A stretch of DNA of 64,000 bases, from NCBI GenBank assembly GCA_963830775.1, contig CAWHNT010000049.1:1-64000 (forward strand), in the 5' to 3' direction. A program made the position numbers and the translations under genes. The stretch comes from CAWHNT01 sp963830775 (GTDB lineage Bacteria > Pseudomonadota > Alphaproteobacteria > Geminicoccales > Geminicoccaceae). Position 1 is the first letter of the stretch. The number at the start of each line of letters is the position of its first letter. Below, piece after piece: positions 27,181-35,982 of the stretch. A model generated the notes under the pieces. That model made no database searches, was not told where the DNA came from, and saw only the letters and a list, made by a program, of their open reading frames with translations.

Positions 27181-27528
27181 CTAGAAGCGCTCGATCATGG
27201 CCAGGAGCTCGTTCTCGCTGTAGGGCTTCGCCAGCACCGGCACGCGATCGTGCCCTGGCGGCCGCCCGGACGAGCCGTAGCCGGATACGAAGAGGAAGGG
27301 GATGTCCTTGCGGGACAGGAGGTCGGCGACCTCGGTCACGCGTTCGCCGCGCAGGTTGATGTCGAGGATCGCACCATCGATCGTGGTGGTCTCGATCATC
27401 GACAGCGCGTCCGGAATGTTGGCGGCGAGGCCCACCACCTCATGACCGGCGGCCTCGAGCAGGTTCTGCAGGTCCAAGGCTATGACGAATTCGTCCTCGA
27501 CGACGAGTAGACGCTTACCGATCATCAA
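27181..27528 (-). CDS. Single-domain response regulator
   Basis: 115 residues, a receiver domain and nothing else: LLVVEDEFVIALDLQNLLEA with the acidic pair, the phosphorylated aspartate in GAILDINLRGE, and PVLAKPYSENEL with the conserved lysine. The segment IPFLFVSGYGSS resembles the FAT-GUY region of single-domain regulators that modulate PhyR phosphorelays, and the gene sits in the same stress cluster; the link is inference. Start ATG 27528 or the next codon. Confidence 0.9.
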   Translation of the reverse strand: MMIGKRLLVVEDEFVIALDLQNLLEAAGHEVVGLAANIPDALSMIETTTIDGAILDINLRGERVTEVADLLSRKDIPFLFVSGYGSSGRPPGHDRVPVLAKPYSENELLAMIERF

Positions 27529-27688
27529 TCATCCCCGTCGCGCGAGCGCTCCAGACATTGGAGGCGGCCAACGGCACCTTGGCGAAGGTAAGCCGTACAG
27601 GGATGCGATTCCAAGCTCTCTTTGTTGCTGGGCGCCGCAGGACCTTGGTAGTCGCCGCGTCAGTTGCGCCCATGCCGTACTTGCGGCC

Positions 27689-27883
27689 TCAGCCTCTGCC
27701 GTGCGCAGCACGCGGGCCGGCGACAAGCCACACCAGCAGGCCGAGCACAGGCAGGGCCAAGATGACGATCACCCAGATTGCCTTGGTGATCAGCGACGCG
27801 CGACTGCCGACGACGTTGATGATGGCCCATACATCGGCAATCAGGATCAGGAGGCCGAACAGCCCGCCTATCTCGATGCCCAT
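27689..27883 (-). CDS. PLDc_N-type small membrane protein
   Basis: 64 residues with two membrane segments (GGLFGLLILIADVWAIINVV and AIWVIVILALPVLGLLVWLV) separated by GSRASLITK, the pattern of the phospholipase D nuclease N-terminal domain family of short membrane proteins (known there as PLDc_N), which lack any nuclease part. Lies between the entericidin-like gene and the response regulator, same strand, possibly in one transcript. Confidence 0.8.
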   Translation of the reverse strand: MGIEIGGLFGLLILIADVWAIINVVGSRASLITKAIWVIVILALPVLGLLVWLVAGPRAAHGRG

Positions 27884-27947
27884 GCGAGCTCCTGCACCGA
27901 AAGTCGAGCCGAGAAGGGGCCAAGCTCAGGGCCTGGCCCCACGACGA

Positions 27948-28145
27948 TCACATCCCCTGCTTCGTCTCCTCGGCCGACTTGCTGACGGCCCTGCCGGCAG
28001 CACTCACGTCCTCACCGGCACCCTCCATGGTGTTACAGCCGGCGAGGGCTGCCATGGACACCGCCAGGGTGGAGAGCATCAGCATGGTCAGTAGCGTGCG
28101 CTGGAACGATGCGGCTTCGGGCCGGGCGTGCGCGGTTCTGGACAT
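27948..28145 (-). CDS. Entericidin-like small lipoprotein
   Basis: 65 residues. Signal with lipobox (STLAVSMAALAGCNTM) followed by a short mature part TMEGAGEDVSAAGRAVSKSAEE, the pattern of entericidin A/B family lipoproteins, which are induced in stationary phase in enterobacteria. The signal is preceded by a longer N-terminal extension than usual. An exact EcfG-type promoter lies 37 bases before the start codon. Confidence 0.85.
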   Translation of the reverse strand: MSRTAHARPEAASFQRTLLTMLMLSTLAVSMAALAGCNTMEGAGEDVSAAGRAVSKSAEETKQGM

Positions 28146-28181
28146 CGGCTTCTCCGGGACTTTTCAGGGAGATGCCAAGGG

Positions 28182-28207
28182 AACGCCGGCCCTGAGCCCC
28201 TGGTTCC
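28182..28207 (-). promoter_or_regulatory. EcfG-type promoter for the entericidin-like gene
   Basis: On the minus strand GGAAC, 17 bases, CGTT: exact consensus, 37 bases before the start codon. The same site read on the plus strand shows GGAAC, 17 bases, GGTT, but only the end of the glycan operon lies that way. Confidence 0.75.
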
Positions 28208-28249
28208 GCGGCATCGGCGCTGCAGGCAAGAAGGTTGTCGAGAATACCC

Positions 28250-29281
28250 CTAAAGTACGCGCGGCAGGGCGGCATCGCGCTGGCGACGCTCCGGCGTCAG
28301 GGTCCGGGCCACGAGCGCCGGCACCCGGATGGCCGGAGCCGGTGCCAGGCGGGCGCGAAAGTCGGCGATGGTGCGCTTCAGGCCGACCTCCAGCGGCACC
28401 CGCGGCTGCCAGCGGAGCAGGGCCCTGGCCCGGTCGATCACCGGGCGACGGCGGCGCGGGTCGTCCTGCGGCAGTGGCTGGAAGCGGATGCTCGAGGTGG
28501 CACCGGTGAGCTCGATCACCCGGCGGGCCACGTCCAGCACCGGCAGCTCCTCGGGGTTGCCGAGATTGACGGGGCCGGTGACCTCGGCGGCGCTGGCCAT
28601 CAGTGCCATCAGCGCCTCGACCAGGTCGTCGACATAGCAGAAGGAGCGGGTCTGCCGGCCGTCGCCATAGACCGTCAGCGGCTCGTTGCGCAGCGCCTGG
28701 GCCACGAAATTGGAGATGATCCGGCCGTCATCCTCGTGCATCCGCGGCCCGTAGGTGTTGAAGATCCGGGCCACCTTGATCCGCACGCCGCGGGTGCGGT
28801 GGAAGTCGAAGAAGAGCGTCTCGGCGGCGCGCTTGCCCTCGTCGTAGCAGGCACGGGGACCCACCGGGTTGACGTTGCCGGCATAGCTCTCGGGCTGGGG
28901 ATGCACCTCCGGGTCGCCGTAGACCTCGCTGGTGCTGGCCTGGAGGATCGTGGCCCCGGTGGCGGCCGCGTGCTCGAGCAGGTGCAGGGAGCCCAGCACG
29001 CTCGTCTTCAGCGTGTGGACCGGGTCGCGCTGGTACTGCGGCGGCGAGGCGGCGCAGGCGAGATTGTAGATCTCGTCGACTTCCACATGCTTCGGCAGGG
29101 GCTCGACGACGTCGTGCGAGAGGACGCGGAAGCGGGGGTCCTCGCGCAGATGGTCGATGTTGCGGGCACAGCCGGTCTGGAAGTTGTCGAGGCAGAGAAC
29201 GCGATGGCCGCGGGCCAGCAGGGCCTCGCACAAATGCGAGCCGATGAAGCCGGCACCGCCGGTGACGAGGATCCTCCTCAT
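28250..29281 (-). CDS. UDP-glucuronate decarboxylase (UDP-xylose synthase)-like
   Basis: 343 residues, extended SDR. NAD-binding GGAGFIGSHLCEALL, the substrate-pocket motif ASPPQYQRDPVHTLKTSV typical of UDP-xylose synthases, catalytic CYDEGKRAAETL, and IFNTYGPRMHEDDGR. It would convert UDP-glucuronate to UDP-xylose, giving a pentose donor to the neighbouring glycosyltransferases. Start ATG 29281 (family start; another ATG 15 bases upstream). Last gene of a seven-gene operon read leftwards, 29 bases after the preceding gene. Confidence 0.88.
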   Translation of the reverse strand: MRRILVTGGAGFIGSHLCEALLARGHRVLCLDNFQTGCARNIDHLREDPRFRVLSHDVVEPLPKHVEVDEIYNLACAASPPQYQRDPVHTLKTSVLGSLHLLEHAAATGATILQASTSEVYGDPEVHPQPESYAGNVNPVGPRACYDEGKRAAETLFFDFHRTRGVRIKVARIFNTYGPRMHEDDGRIISNFVAQALRNEPLTVYGDGRQTRSFCYVDDLVEALMALMASAAEVTGPVNLGNPEELPVLDVARRVIELTGATSSIRFQPLPQDDPRRRRPVIDRARALLRWQPRVPLEVGLKRTIADFRARLAPAPAIRVPALVARTLTPERRQRDAALPRVL

Positions 29282-29310
29282 GGGCCTGCTGCCCATCCTG
29301 CCCTCCACGT

Positions 29311-30411
29311 TCACGATCCCGTCCCGACGGCGGCGCGCAGGCCGTGCCGGCGTGCCGATGCCTCGAGGAGATGCGCCTCGAGCTCGCGTGCCCGCACCGC
29401 CGCGGTGTGACCCGCCAGCACGCGGGCTCGGGCGGCGGTGCCCACGGCGCGGCGCTGCTCCTCCGGAAGGTCGCGCAGGATGCGTGCCACGGAATCGCCC
29501 CCCTCGGCGAGCAGGATCTCCTCGCCCGGCCGGAAAAGGGTCTGCAATCCCTCCCACACGTCGCTGATCACCGGCACGCCGCAGGCCGCGGCCTCGAACA
29601 GCCGCACCGAGGGCGACCATCCGGCCGCCACCATGTCGGCACGGGTGAGGTTCAAGGTGAAGCGCTGGGCGGCGTAGAAGGCCGGGTGGTCGGGTGGTGC
29701 CAGGTGGGCGGTGCGCTCGACGTTGGACGGCCAGACAATGCCGTCCGGGTATTGCGGGCCGACCACGGCGAAGCGGCCTTCGGGCATGGTGCGCGCCGGG
29801 CCCAACAGCAGCTTTTCCAGCTTGGGCTGGCGGTCGGCGCTGTAGGTGCCGAGATAGCCCAGGTCGTAGCGCACCGGCACGTCCTGCGGCTGGTAGGCAC
29901 GCTCGTCGACCGAGCAGTAGAGGGCGCGGGCCATGGGCGAGCCGAGCTCGTCCTCCAGCCGGCGCAGGGTGGGGCCGCCGGTGAAGGAGAGATAGAGGTC
30001 GAGCTGCGGGATCAGGGCGGGCGAGAGATAGTCGTGCTCGCCGCGGGCGAGCTTGGCCAGCGTGACCGGCGTGTCGATGTCGTAGAAGGCCTTGAGCCCG
30101 CGGGCTGTGGCGCAGATCCACTCCCCCACCGCCACGCCGTCCGGCACGTAGGAGCCCAGGATCACGGCATCGGCTGCGGCGACGAGCGGGGCGTGGTGGC
30201 GCTCCAGCTCGTCCAGGCCGTGATAGAGCCGGGTGGCGCAGAAGACGGGGTTGGGCAGGTCGCGGTGGGCGGCGTACCAGGGCACGTCGCGCTCGAGGAA
30301 GGTCACCTCGTGGCCGCGGCGGGCGAGCTCGCGCAGGAGGCCGCGATAGGTGGTGGCGTGGCCGTTGCCCCAGGACGAGGTGATGGAGAGGCCGAGGACG
30401 ACGACGTTCAT
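29311..30411 (-). CDS. Glycosyltransferase, CgeB-like (copy 1 of 3)
   Basis: 366 residues. N-terminal half starts VVLGLSITSSWGNGHATTYR and GHEVTFLERDVPWY; C-terminal half holds the donor-binding region (YDLGYLGTYSADRQPKLEKL, SVRLFEAAACGVPVISDVWEG, GEEILLAEGGDSVARIL) of the CgeB/GT-B fold glycosyltransferases. It has two tandem relatives immediately upstream. The sugar and acceptor are unknown. Its ATG overlaps the stop of the upstream gene (ATGA). Confidence 0.82.
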   Translation of the reverse strand: MNVVVLGLSITSSWGNGHATTYRGLLRELARRGHEVTFLERDVPWYAAHRDLPNPVFCATRLYHGLDELERHHAPLVAAADAVILGSYVPDGVAVGEWICATARGLKAFYDIDTPVTLAKLARGEHDYLSPALIPQLDLYLSFTGGPTLRRLEDELGSPMARALYCSVDERAYQPQDVPVRYDLGYLGTYSADRQPKLEKLLLGPARTMPEGRFAVVGPQYPDGIVWPSNVERTAHLAPPDHPAFYAAQRFTLNLTRADMVAAGWSPSVRLFEAAACGVPVISDVWEGLQTLFRPGEEILLAEGGDSVARILRDLPEEQRRAVGTAARARVLAGHTAAVRARELEAHLLEASARRHGLRAAVGTGS

Positions 30412-31493
30412 GCCGCCGTCTCCTGCGGCCAGCGCCCGTCCAGCGCCGCTTCGACCAGGAGGGCCCGCTGGGCGTAGGTGTGCTGGGCCAGCACGCGCTT
30501 CAGGGCTGCGCCGCCGATGGTGTGGGAGCGGGCGGGGTCGAGGGCGGCCAGGTGCTCCGCCACTTGCGCACCGTCATGCGCCACCAGGACCTCGCGGCCG
30601 GGCTCCAGGAACTGCTCGATCCCCTCCCAGGCATCCGTGATCAGGCAGGCGCCGGCACCGGCGGCCTCGAAGACCCGGGTTGGTGGGGAGAAGCCGTAGG
30701 CCGCCATGCTGGCGCGGTTGATGTTGAGCACGGCCAGGGCCGAGCTGTTGAAGGCGTTGTGGTCGCCCGTGCCGACATGGCCGAGATAGCGGACATTGGG
30801 CGGCATCGGCTTGTCGTTCCAGCCGGCACCGCCCAGGAGGAAGCGCCGGTCCGGGAGGGCGGCAGCAGGCTCCAGGAAGAACGACCCGACCCGGGCCTCG
30901 CGGTCGGGGAGGCGGTTGCCGAGGAAGCCGAGGTCAGCGGCGTAACGCTGGTCCGGCGGGACCGGGTGGTGGGTCGCCGGGTCGAGCGCGTTGTAGATCG
31001 GCACGCATTCGCGGGCACCCAGGCGTTCGTAGGCGCGCACCACCGGGTCGCCGCCGCCATAGGTGAAGACGAGGTCGTAGGCGGGGATCAGCGGCCGGAA
31101 GGGATCGGCGGGGTCGCCCTCGACCCGGTCGAGCGTGGCGGGGGCGTCGACGTCCCAGAAGGCGACGAGGTTGCCGGGGCGGCGGAGGGTGAGGACGGCG
31201 GCTTCCAGCTCGCGGTCGAACACGCCGACACCGCTCGCCTTGACGACGAGGTCGGCGCCGCGGGCGAGGTCAATGGCGTGCTCCATGCCCTCCTGTGTGG
31301 CCGGCCAGACGACCACGCGCGCCCAGTCGGGGTCGGGCATGTCGCGGTTCTGCTGGCGGCCGAAGGCGTCGGGCTCGAGGAAGGTGACCTGATGGCCACG
31401 GGCAGCCAGGGCCCGGAGCAGGCCGCGATAATAGGTGGCGGCTCCGTTCCAGTAGCAGGAGACGAGCGAGGAGCCGATGAAGCTCAGGCGCAT
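30408..31493 (-). CDS. Glycosyltransferase, CgeB-like (copy 2 of 3)
   Basis: 361 residues, clearly a paralogue of its neighbours: FIGSSLVSCYWNGAATYYRG and GHQVTFLEPDAFG at the N-terminus, DLGFLGNRLPDREARVGSFF, NINRASMAAYGFSPPTRVFE and GACLITDAWEGIEQFLEPGR in the donor-binding half. GT-B fold, cytoplasmic or membrane-associated, donor unknown. Overlaps the next gene start by ten bases and the following one by four. Confidence 0.82.
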   Translation of the reverse strand: MRLSFIGSSLVSCYWNGAATYYRGLLRALAARGHQVTFLEPDAFGRQQNRDMPDPDWARVVVWPATQEGMEHAIDLARGADLVVKASGVGVFDRELEAAVLTLRRPGNLVAFWDVDAPATLDRVEGDPADPFRPLIPAYDLVFTYGGGDPVVRAYERLGARECVPIYNALDPATHHPVPPDQRYAADLGFLGNRLPDREARVGSFFLEPAAALPDRRFLLGGAGWNDKPMPPNVRYLGHVGTGDHNAFNSSALAVLNINRASMAAYGFSPPTRVFEAAGAGACLITDAWEGIEQFLEPGREVLVAHDGAQVAEHLAALDPARSHTIGGAALKRVLAQHTYAQRALLVEAALDGRWPQETAA

Positions 31494-32596
31494 CGGGCAA
31501 GCTCCATGGGCGTTTCCCTGATCTTCTGGTGGATGGAGAGCAGCTCGGCCGTGCGGTGGGCGCAGGTGTGGCGCTCGCGGATGGCGGCAAGGCCGGTGCC
31601 GATCAGGCTGGCGCGGAGGTCGGGGTCGGCCAGGATGTCGCGCAAGGCCGCGGTCATGGCGTCGCCATCGCGCACCATGAGGAAGGAGCCCGGCGGGAAC
31701 AGGCCCTCGCTGTCCTGCCAGGGAGCGGAGACCAGCGGGATCCCGCAGGCCAGCGCCTCGAACACGCGGATGGTCGGGATGCCGGGCAGGGCCTCGACAT
31801 AGGGACGGCGGGGGACGTGCACGGTGACGCGGTGGCGGGCGAAGGTCTCGGGCACGCGGTGGTTCGGCAGCCAGCCGCGATAGGCGATGCCGGCATCGGC
31901 CAGAGCAGCAAGGGCCTCCTGGGGGTAGCGCACGCCATGCACGGCGGCTTGGAGCCCGAGCCTGCGGACGGGCTCGAGCAGGAACTCGTGCAGCTCGGCC
32001 GTGCGCTCGCCGTCGCCCCAGTTGCCGATCCAGACCAGGTCGGACTCGGGCAGGGTCTCGGGATGCGGGCGGAACAGCCGGGTGTCGGCGGCCTCATGCC
32101 AGACCCAGACCCGCTGGGCCCAGCCGGCGTCGAGATAGCGCTCACGGAGGATGGCACCGAAGGCGAGCACGCCATCGTAGCCGGCGAGGTCGAACCGGCG
32201 GATGGCCTCGGGCTCGCTCACGGCACGGTGGTGGGTGTCGTGGAAGAGGAGGGTGAACCGGCCGCCCTGGAGGCGGGCGCGGCCGATGGCGGCGACAAGG
32301 GCGGGCTCGTTCCACTCGTGGACGAGGACGAGGTCGGCGCCGTCGAGCGCCCGGTCGAGGTCGGGTGTGTCGGCGTAGGGAGTGCTGGTCAGGCCCGGGT
32401 AGGCCGACTGCCAGCCGGCGAGGCTCTCCTCGCCATGGTCGCGGACGAGGTTGGCACGGCTCCAGCCGGCGGCGGGCTCGAAGGTGCGGACATCGTGCCC
32501 CTGAGCCACCAGCTCGCGGGCGACACCGCGCAGGAAGTGGGCGTTGCCGTGGTTCCAGCAGGAGGCGAGCGAGTGGCAGAAGATGACGATCCTCAT
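31484..32596 (-). CDS. Glycosyltransferase, CgeB-like (copy 3 of 3)
   Basis: 370 residues. N-terminus FCHSLASCWNHGNAHFLRGV and GHDVRTFEPAAGW match the other two copies in pattern; the C-terminal half has DLVWIGNWGDGERTAEL, TIRVFEALACGIPLVSAPWQ and LIGTGLAAIRERHTCAHRT. The most diverged of the three. Overlaps by four bases with the gene upstream (ATGA). Confidence 0.82.
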   Translation of the reverse strand: MRIVIFCHSLASCWNHGNAHFLRGVARELVAQGHDVRTFEPAAGWSRANLVRDHGEESLAGWQSAYPGLTSTPYADTPDLDRALDGADLVLVHEWNEPALVAAIGRARLQGGRFTLLFHDTHHRAVSEPEAIRRFDLAGYDGVLAFGAILRERYLDAGWAQRVWVWHEAADTRLFRPHPETLPESDLVWIGNWGDGERTAELHEFLLEPVRRLGLQAAVHGVRYPQEALAALADAGIAYRGWLPNHRVPETFARHRVTVHVPRRPYVEALPGIPTIRVFEALACGIPLVSAPWQDSEGLFPPGSFLMVRDGDAMTAALRDILADPDLRASLIGTGLAAIRERHTCAHRTAELLSIHQKIRETPMELARCA

Positions 32597-33651
32597 GCCG
32601 CCGGCCTCCGGCTGCGGGCGGCAAGCAGGTCGGCGTAGAGGGCAACGTAGCCGTCGACCATGCGGTCGCGGCCGTAAGCCCGGGCTCGCTCGCGGGCTGC
32701 CGATTGCAGCTCCGTCCTCAGGGCCTCGTCGTCGATCAGACGCAGAAGCGTGCCACGCAGCGCTTCCGGGCTGTCCGGTGCCACGAACAGCGCTGCCCCG
32801 TCCCAGAGCTCCCGCAAGGTCGGGATGTCGCCCAGCACGAGGGCACAGCCTGAAGCCGCGGCTTCCAGGACCGCCAGGCCGAAAGGCTCGTAGCGGGCGG
32901 GGGCCACGAAGATCGCGGCTTCGGCCATGCGGCGGTGGAGCTCGGGGCGGATCAGGCGACCAAGGTGATGCAGGCCATCGGCAGCACCCTCGCCCGCCAC
33001 ATGGACGGGCCAGGGAAGGTCGGGTGCTACGGCGGTGAGCGCAGCAATGTTCTTGGCCTCATCCCACAGGCGGCCCGCGGCCAGGATGTGGGGGCGCTTC
33101 GGTGTAGCCATCGGCGACAGGCTGAGGCCGTTTGGAATTACGCGAGGGCTCGCCCCCCACGCTCCCGCAAGCTCCGCGGCAAACGCGTGGCTGGGAGCGA
33201 CGACGGCGGCGGCCGCAGCCAAGCCCTGGCGCACGCCTGCTGCATAGCCGCTCCAGTCGCGCGGCAGCTCGCCGCCACGGACCGCTTTCCACCAGGTCGC
33301 GACGCAGGAGTGGGCGGCCAGGATCACAGGCGCCTGAAAGCCGGCAGCGGCCTCGCGGAAGCCATTTATATGGACGAGATCGGGGCGGAACGCGCGCTCC
33401 AGGGCCAGGAGGCTCCGGCAGGCTGCGGCATCCAGAGGGCCGGCCCGGTCCTGCCACTCGAGGCCCAGCCCGGTGACGGTGACACCGCAGACCTCTGCAG
33501 CCTCCTCGCGTTGCTCCTCGTCGGGGGCGGGGCCGAGCACGGCCAGCATGACCTCTATCCGCTGGCCGGCAAGCCCGCGAGCAAGCTCGAGCGCGTAGGT
33601 CCACACGCCGCCGACGGCATCGGCGGTCATCAGGACTCGGCCGGGTGTCAC
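32593..33651 (-). CDS. Family-4-type glycosyltransferase
   Basis: 352 residues, GT-B fold. VLMTADAVGGVWTYALELAR at the N-terminus, PSHAFAAEL and RVIPNGLS at the domain boundary, and the EX7E-type donor motif in PARYEPFGLAVLEAAASGCA. Retaining transferase of the GT4 family; the donor is a nucleotide sugar made perhaps by the epimerases in the same operon. Overlaps both neighbours by four bases. Confidence 0.88.
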   Translation of the reverse strand: MTPGRVLMTADAVGGVWTYALELARGLAGQRIEVMLAVLGPAPDEEQREEAAEVCGVTVTGLGLEWQDRAGPLDAAACRSLLALERAFRPDLVHINGFREAAAGFQAPVILAAHSCVATWWKAVRGGELPRDWSGYAAGVRQGLAAAAAVVAPSHAFAAELAGAWGASPRVIPNGLSLSPMATPKRPHILAAGRLWDEAKNIAALTAVAPDLPWPVHVAGEGAADGLHHLGRLIRPELHRRMAEAAIFVAPARYEPFGLAVLEAAASGCALVLGDIPTLRELWDGAALFVAPDSPEALRGTLLRLIDDEALRTELQSAARERARAYGRDRMVDGYVALYADLLAARSRRPAA

Positions 33652-34724
33652 GCCGGCACCTTCAGGGCTGGGCTGACGACGTTCTCGCGCAGCCAGCCGG
33701 TCAAGGCGCCCAGGCCTTCGTCGAGACCGACCCTGGCCCGCCAGCCGGTTGCCTCCTCGAAGGCACGCGTGTCCGAGACGTACCAGAGCTGGTCACCCGG
33801 GCGGGCATCGGCGAAGCTCACGTCCGGCCGCCTTCCGGTGAGGCGCTCGATATGGGCCAGCATCTCGAGCAGGCTCAGCGTGCAGGAGGGGCCGCCGCCG
33901 AGGTTGAAGGCGCGGCCGCTGAGCCGATCGATCTGGCGCAGACCCGTGAGCCAGGCGTCCACGGCGTCGTCGACGAAGAGGGCATCGCGGACCTGGGCAC
34001 CGTCGCCGTAGATGGTGACCGGCTCGCCGCGGAGTGCCCGGATGAGGAAATGGGCGACCCAGCCCTGGTCCTCGGTGCCGAACTGGCGCGGCCCGTAGAG
34101 GCAGCTCATGCGCAAGACGAGGGTGCGCAGGCCGAAGCAGCGGGCGTAGTCGATCACGTACTGGTCGGCCACACCCTTCGAGCAGCCATAGGGGCTGTAG
34201 AGATCGAGTGGCGTGCGCTCGTCGCAGCCGGCCCGCAGTGCCGCGGCGGCCGGCTCCCAGCGGTCGTCGGAGCGGACGAGAGCGCTGTCGGCCAGAAGCT
34301 TGCCGTAGACCTTGTTGGTCGAGGCGAAGAGCAGAGGCGGCGGCTCGCGCTGCTCGCGCAGGGCTTCCAGCAGGTTGAGGGTGCCGCGGGCGTTGACCTC
34401 GAAGTCGTGGATCGGATCGGCAAGGCTGGTCGTCACCGCCACCTGGGCTGCCAGATGCAGCACGGCTTCGACACCGCTCGCCGCTTCCCGCACCGCCGCA
34501 CCATCGCGGACATCCGCGAGCAGGACCGCGATCCGACCTTTGTGCCGCTCCTTGAGCCAGGCGAGGTTGGCCTCGACGCCGGGGCGCGCCAGGCTGTCGA
34601 GGATGCGGACCTCGCGTCCTTCCGCCGCCAGCCGGTGGGCGATGTTGCAGCCCAGGAAGCCGGCCCCGCCGGTGACGAGCACGGGCCGGCTGCCCGACAT
34701 CACGCGCAGCGGCGGCCGGCTCAT
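33648..34724 (-). CDS. NAD-dependent nucleotide-sugar epimerase/dehydratase
   Basis: 358 residues from ATG 34724. Extended SDR: VLVTGGAGFLGCNIAHRLAA, catalytic YSPYGCSKGVADQYVIDY, LRMSCLYGPRQFGTEDQG and AFNLGGGPSCTLSLLEML. The GTEDQGWVAHF segment is typical of CDP-tyvelose/paratose 2-epimerase-like enzymes, but the substrate cannot be set. The ATG overlaps the stop of the upstream gene (ATGA), showing tight coupling. Confidence 0.86.
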   Translation of the reverse strand: MSRPPLRVMSGSRPVLVTGGAGFLGCNIAHRLAAEGREVRILDSLARPGVEANLAWLKERHKGRIAVLLADVRDGAAVREAASGVEAVLHLAAQVAVTTSLADPIHDFEVNARGTLNLLEALREQREPPPLLFASTNKVYGKLLADSALVRSDDRWEPAAAALRAGCDERTPLDLYSPYGCSKGVADQYVIDYARCFGLRTLVLRMSCLYGPRQFGTEDQGWVAHFLIRALRGEPVTIYGDGAQVRDALFVDDAVDAWLTGLRQIDRLSGRAFNLGGGPSCTLSLLEMLAHIERLTGRRPDVSFADARPGDQLWYVSDTRAFEEATGWRARVGLDEGLGALTGWLRENVVSPALKVPA

Positions 34725-35833
34725 GCCACCAGCCCCCGGCTGGCAAGCTCGTCCGTGGCCTGGTCGACCCGGTCGATCGCCACCTCGCCGGCCAGCCATT
34801 CCGCCAATTCGGCGATGCCGGCCGCGAAATCCTCGCAGGGCTCGAAGCCGATCGTGGCCTTGGCCCTGCCGATGTCGGCGAAGCAGTGACGGATGTCGCC
34901 GACCCGGTACTTGCCTGTGATCTGCGGCTGCAGGTCGGTGCGGCCTACCGCGTGTGCCAGAGCGCGCGCGACTTCCTCGACCGTGCGGGCAACACCGCTG
35001 CCTACGTTCAGAACCTCGCCCGCGGTGCCTGCCTCAAGGGTGGCAAGGCAGGCGCGGGCAACGTCGCGGACATGAACGAAGTCGCGGCGCTGCTGGCCGT
35101 CCTCGAAGATCATCGGCGGCCGACCGTTAAGCAGACGCGAGGCGAAGATGGCGAGCACGCCGGTATAGGGATTGGAAAGCGCCTGGCGGGTGCCGTAGAC
35201 GTTGAAGAAGCGCAAGGCCGTGGTCGGCACGCCATAGGCCTGGCCCCAGATCAGGCACAGGCGCTCCTGCGTGTACTTGTTGAGCGCATAGACCGAGCTC
35301 AGCGTCGGGTGCTTGGTCTCGGGCGTGGGCACGGGCTGCAGCGGCTTTCCGTCCGGGCCCTCGGGCTCCCAGCGGTTGCGGCGGAGCGCTTCGGCCTTGC
35401 GCTCGGCAGGCTCGACCAGGCTGCCGTCAGCGGCCCGGCCCAGCCCTTCGCCATAGACGCTCATCGAAGAGGCGACGACCAGGCGCTCGATCGGATTGTT
35501 GATGAGCGCTTCCAGAAGGACGGCGGTGCCGAGATCGTTGATGCCGGTATAGTCGGCGATCTTGTACATGCTCTGGCCGACACCGACGGCGGCCGCCAGG
35601 TGGACCACAGCCTCGACGCCCTCCAGCGCCCGGCGCACCGCCAGCGGGTCGCGGATGTCGGCGGTGACCAGCTCGGCTTCCTTCGTCAGGTAGGACGGCC
35701 GACGATCGACCTCGCCATGCACCTGCGGCGAGAGGCTGTCCAGGATACGGACGGAATAACCGCGCTCGAGCAGCAGATCGGTAAGATGGGAGCCGATGAA
35801 ACCTGCCCCGCCCGTGATCAGAATCCGCCGCAT
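34721..35833 (-). CDS. NAD-dependent epimerase/dehydratase, first gene of glycan operon
   Basis: 370 residues from ATG 35833, preceded by GAAGGGAAAG. Extended SDR with ILITGGAGFIGSHLTDLLLE, SSMSVYGEG, catalytic YALNKYTQERL and RFFNVYGTRQALSNPYTG; closest to dTDP-glucose dehydratase/UDP-glucose 4-epimerase-like enzymes. First gene of the operon; an exact EcfG-type promoter lies 125 bases upstream, in a 246-base gap that otherwise holds nothing I can name. Confidence 0.87.
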   Translation of the reverse strand: MRRILITGGAGFIGSHLTDLLLERGYSVRILDSLSPQVHGEVDRRPSYLTKEAELVTADIRDPLAVRRALEGVEAVVHLAAAVGVGQSMYKIADYTGINDLGTAVLLEALINNPIERLVVASSMSVYGEGLGRAADGSLVEPAERKAEALRRNRWEPEGPDGKPLQPVPTPETKHPTLSSVYALNKYTQERLCLIWGQAYGVPTTALRFFNVYGTRQALSNPYTGVLAIFASRLLNGRPPMIFEDGQQRRDFVHVRDVARACLATLEAGTAGEVLNVGSGVARTVEEVARALAHAVGRTDLQPQITGKYRVGDIRHCFADIGRAKATIGFEPCEDFAAGIAELAEWLAGEVAIDRVDQATDELASRGLVA

Positions 35834-35957
35834 TGCTTTCCCTTCGCTGCGGTGCAAGCCGTGTAGCGGTACCGGGAAGCGCTGAGATCTCGCCCCAGCC
35901 CAGGACTCCCAGGCCCTGATCTTCTACGCCTCCGGCCAGCTTCATCTAAGTTGGTCG

Positions 35958-35982
35958 AACGGCGGGCGCGAAGGAAAGTTCC
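35958..35982 (-). promoter_or_regulatory. EcfG-type promoter for the glycan operon
   Basis: On the minus strand GGAAC, 16 bases, CGTT: exact consensus. It points at the seven-gene nucleotide-sugar/glycosyltransferase operon, 125 bases before its first start codon, and lies in the gap after the YihY-type gene. Confidence 0.7.

Noticed and set aside
28180..28205. EcfG-type promoter on the plus strand overlapping the entericidin site
   Set aside because: The site is nearly palindromic, so it matches on both strands, but no plus-strand gene follows.
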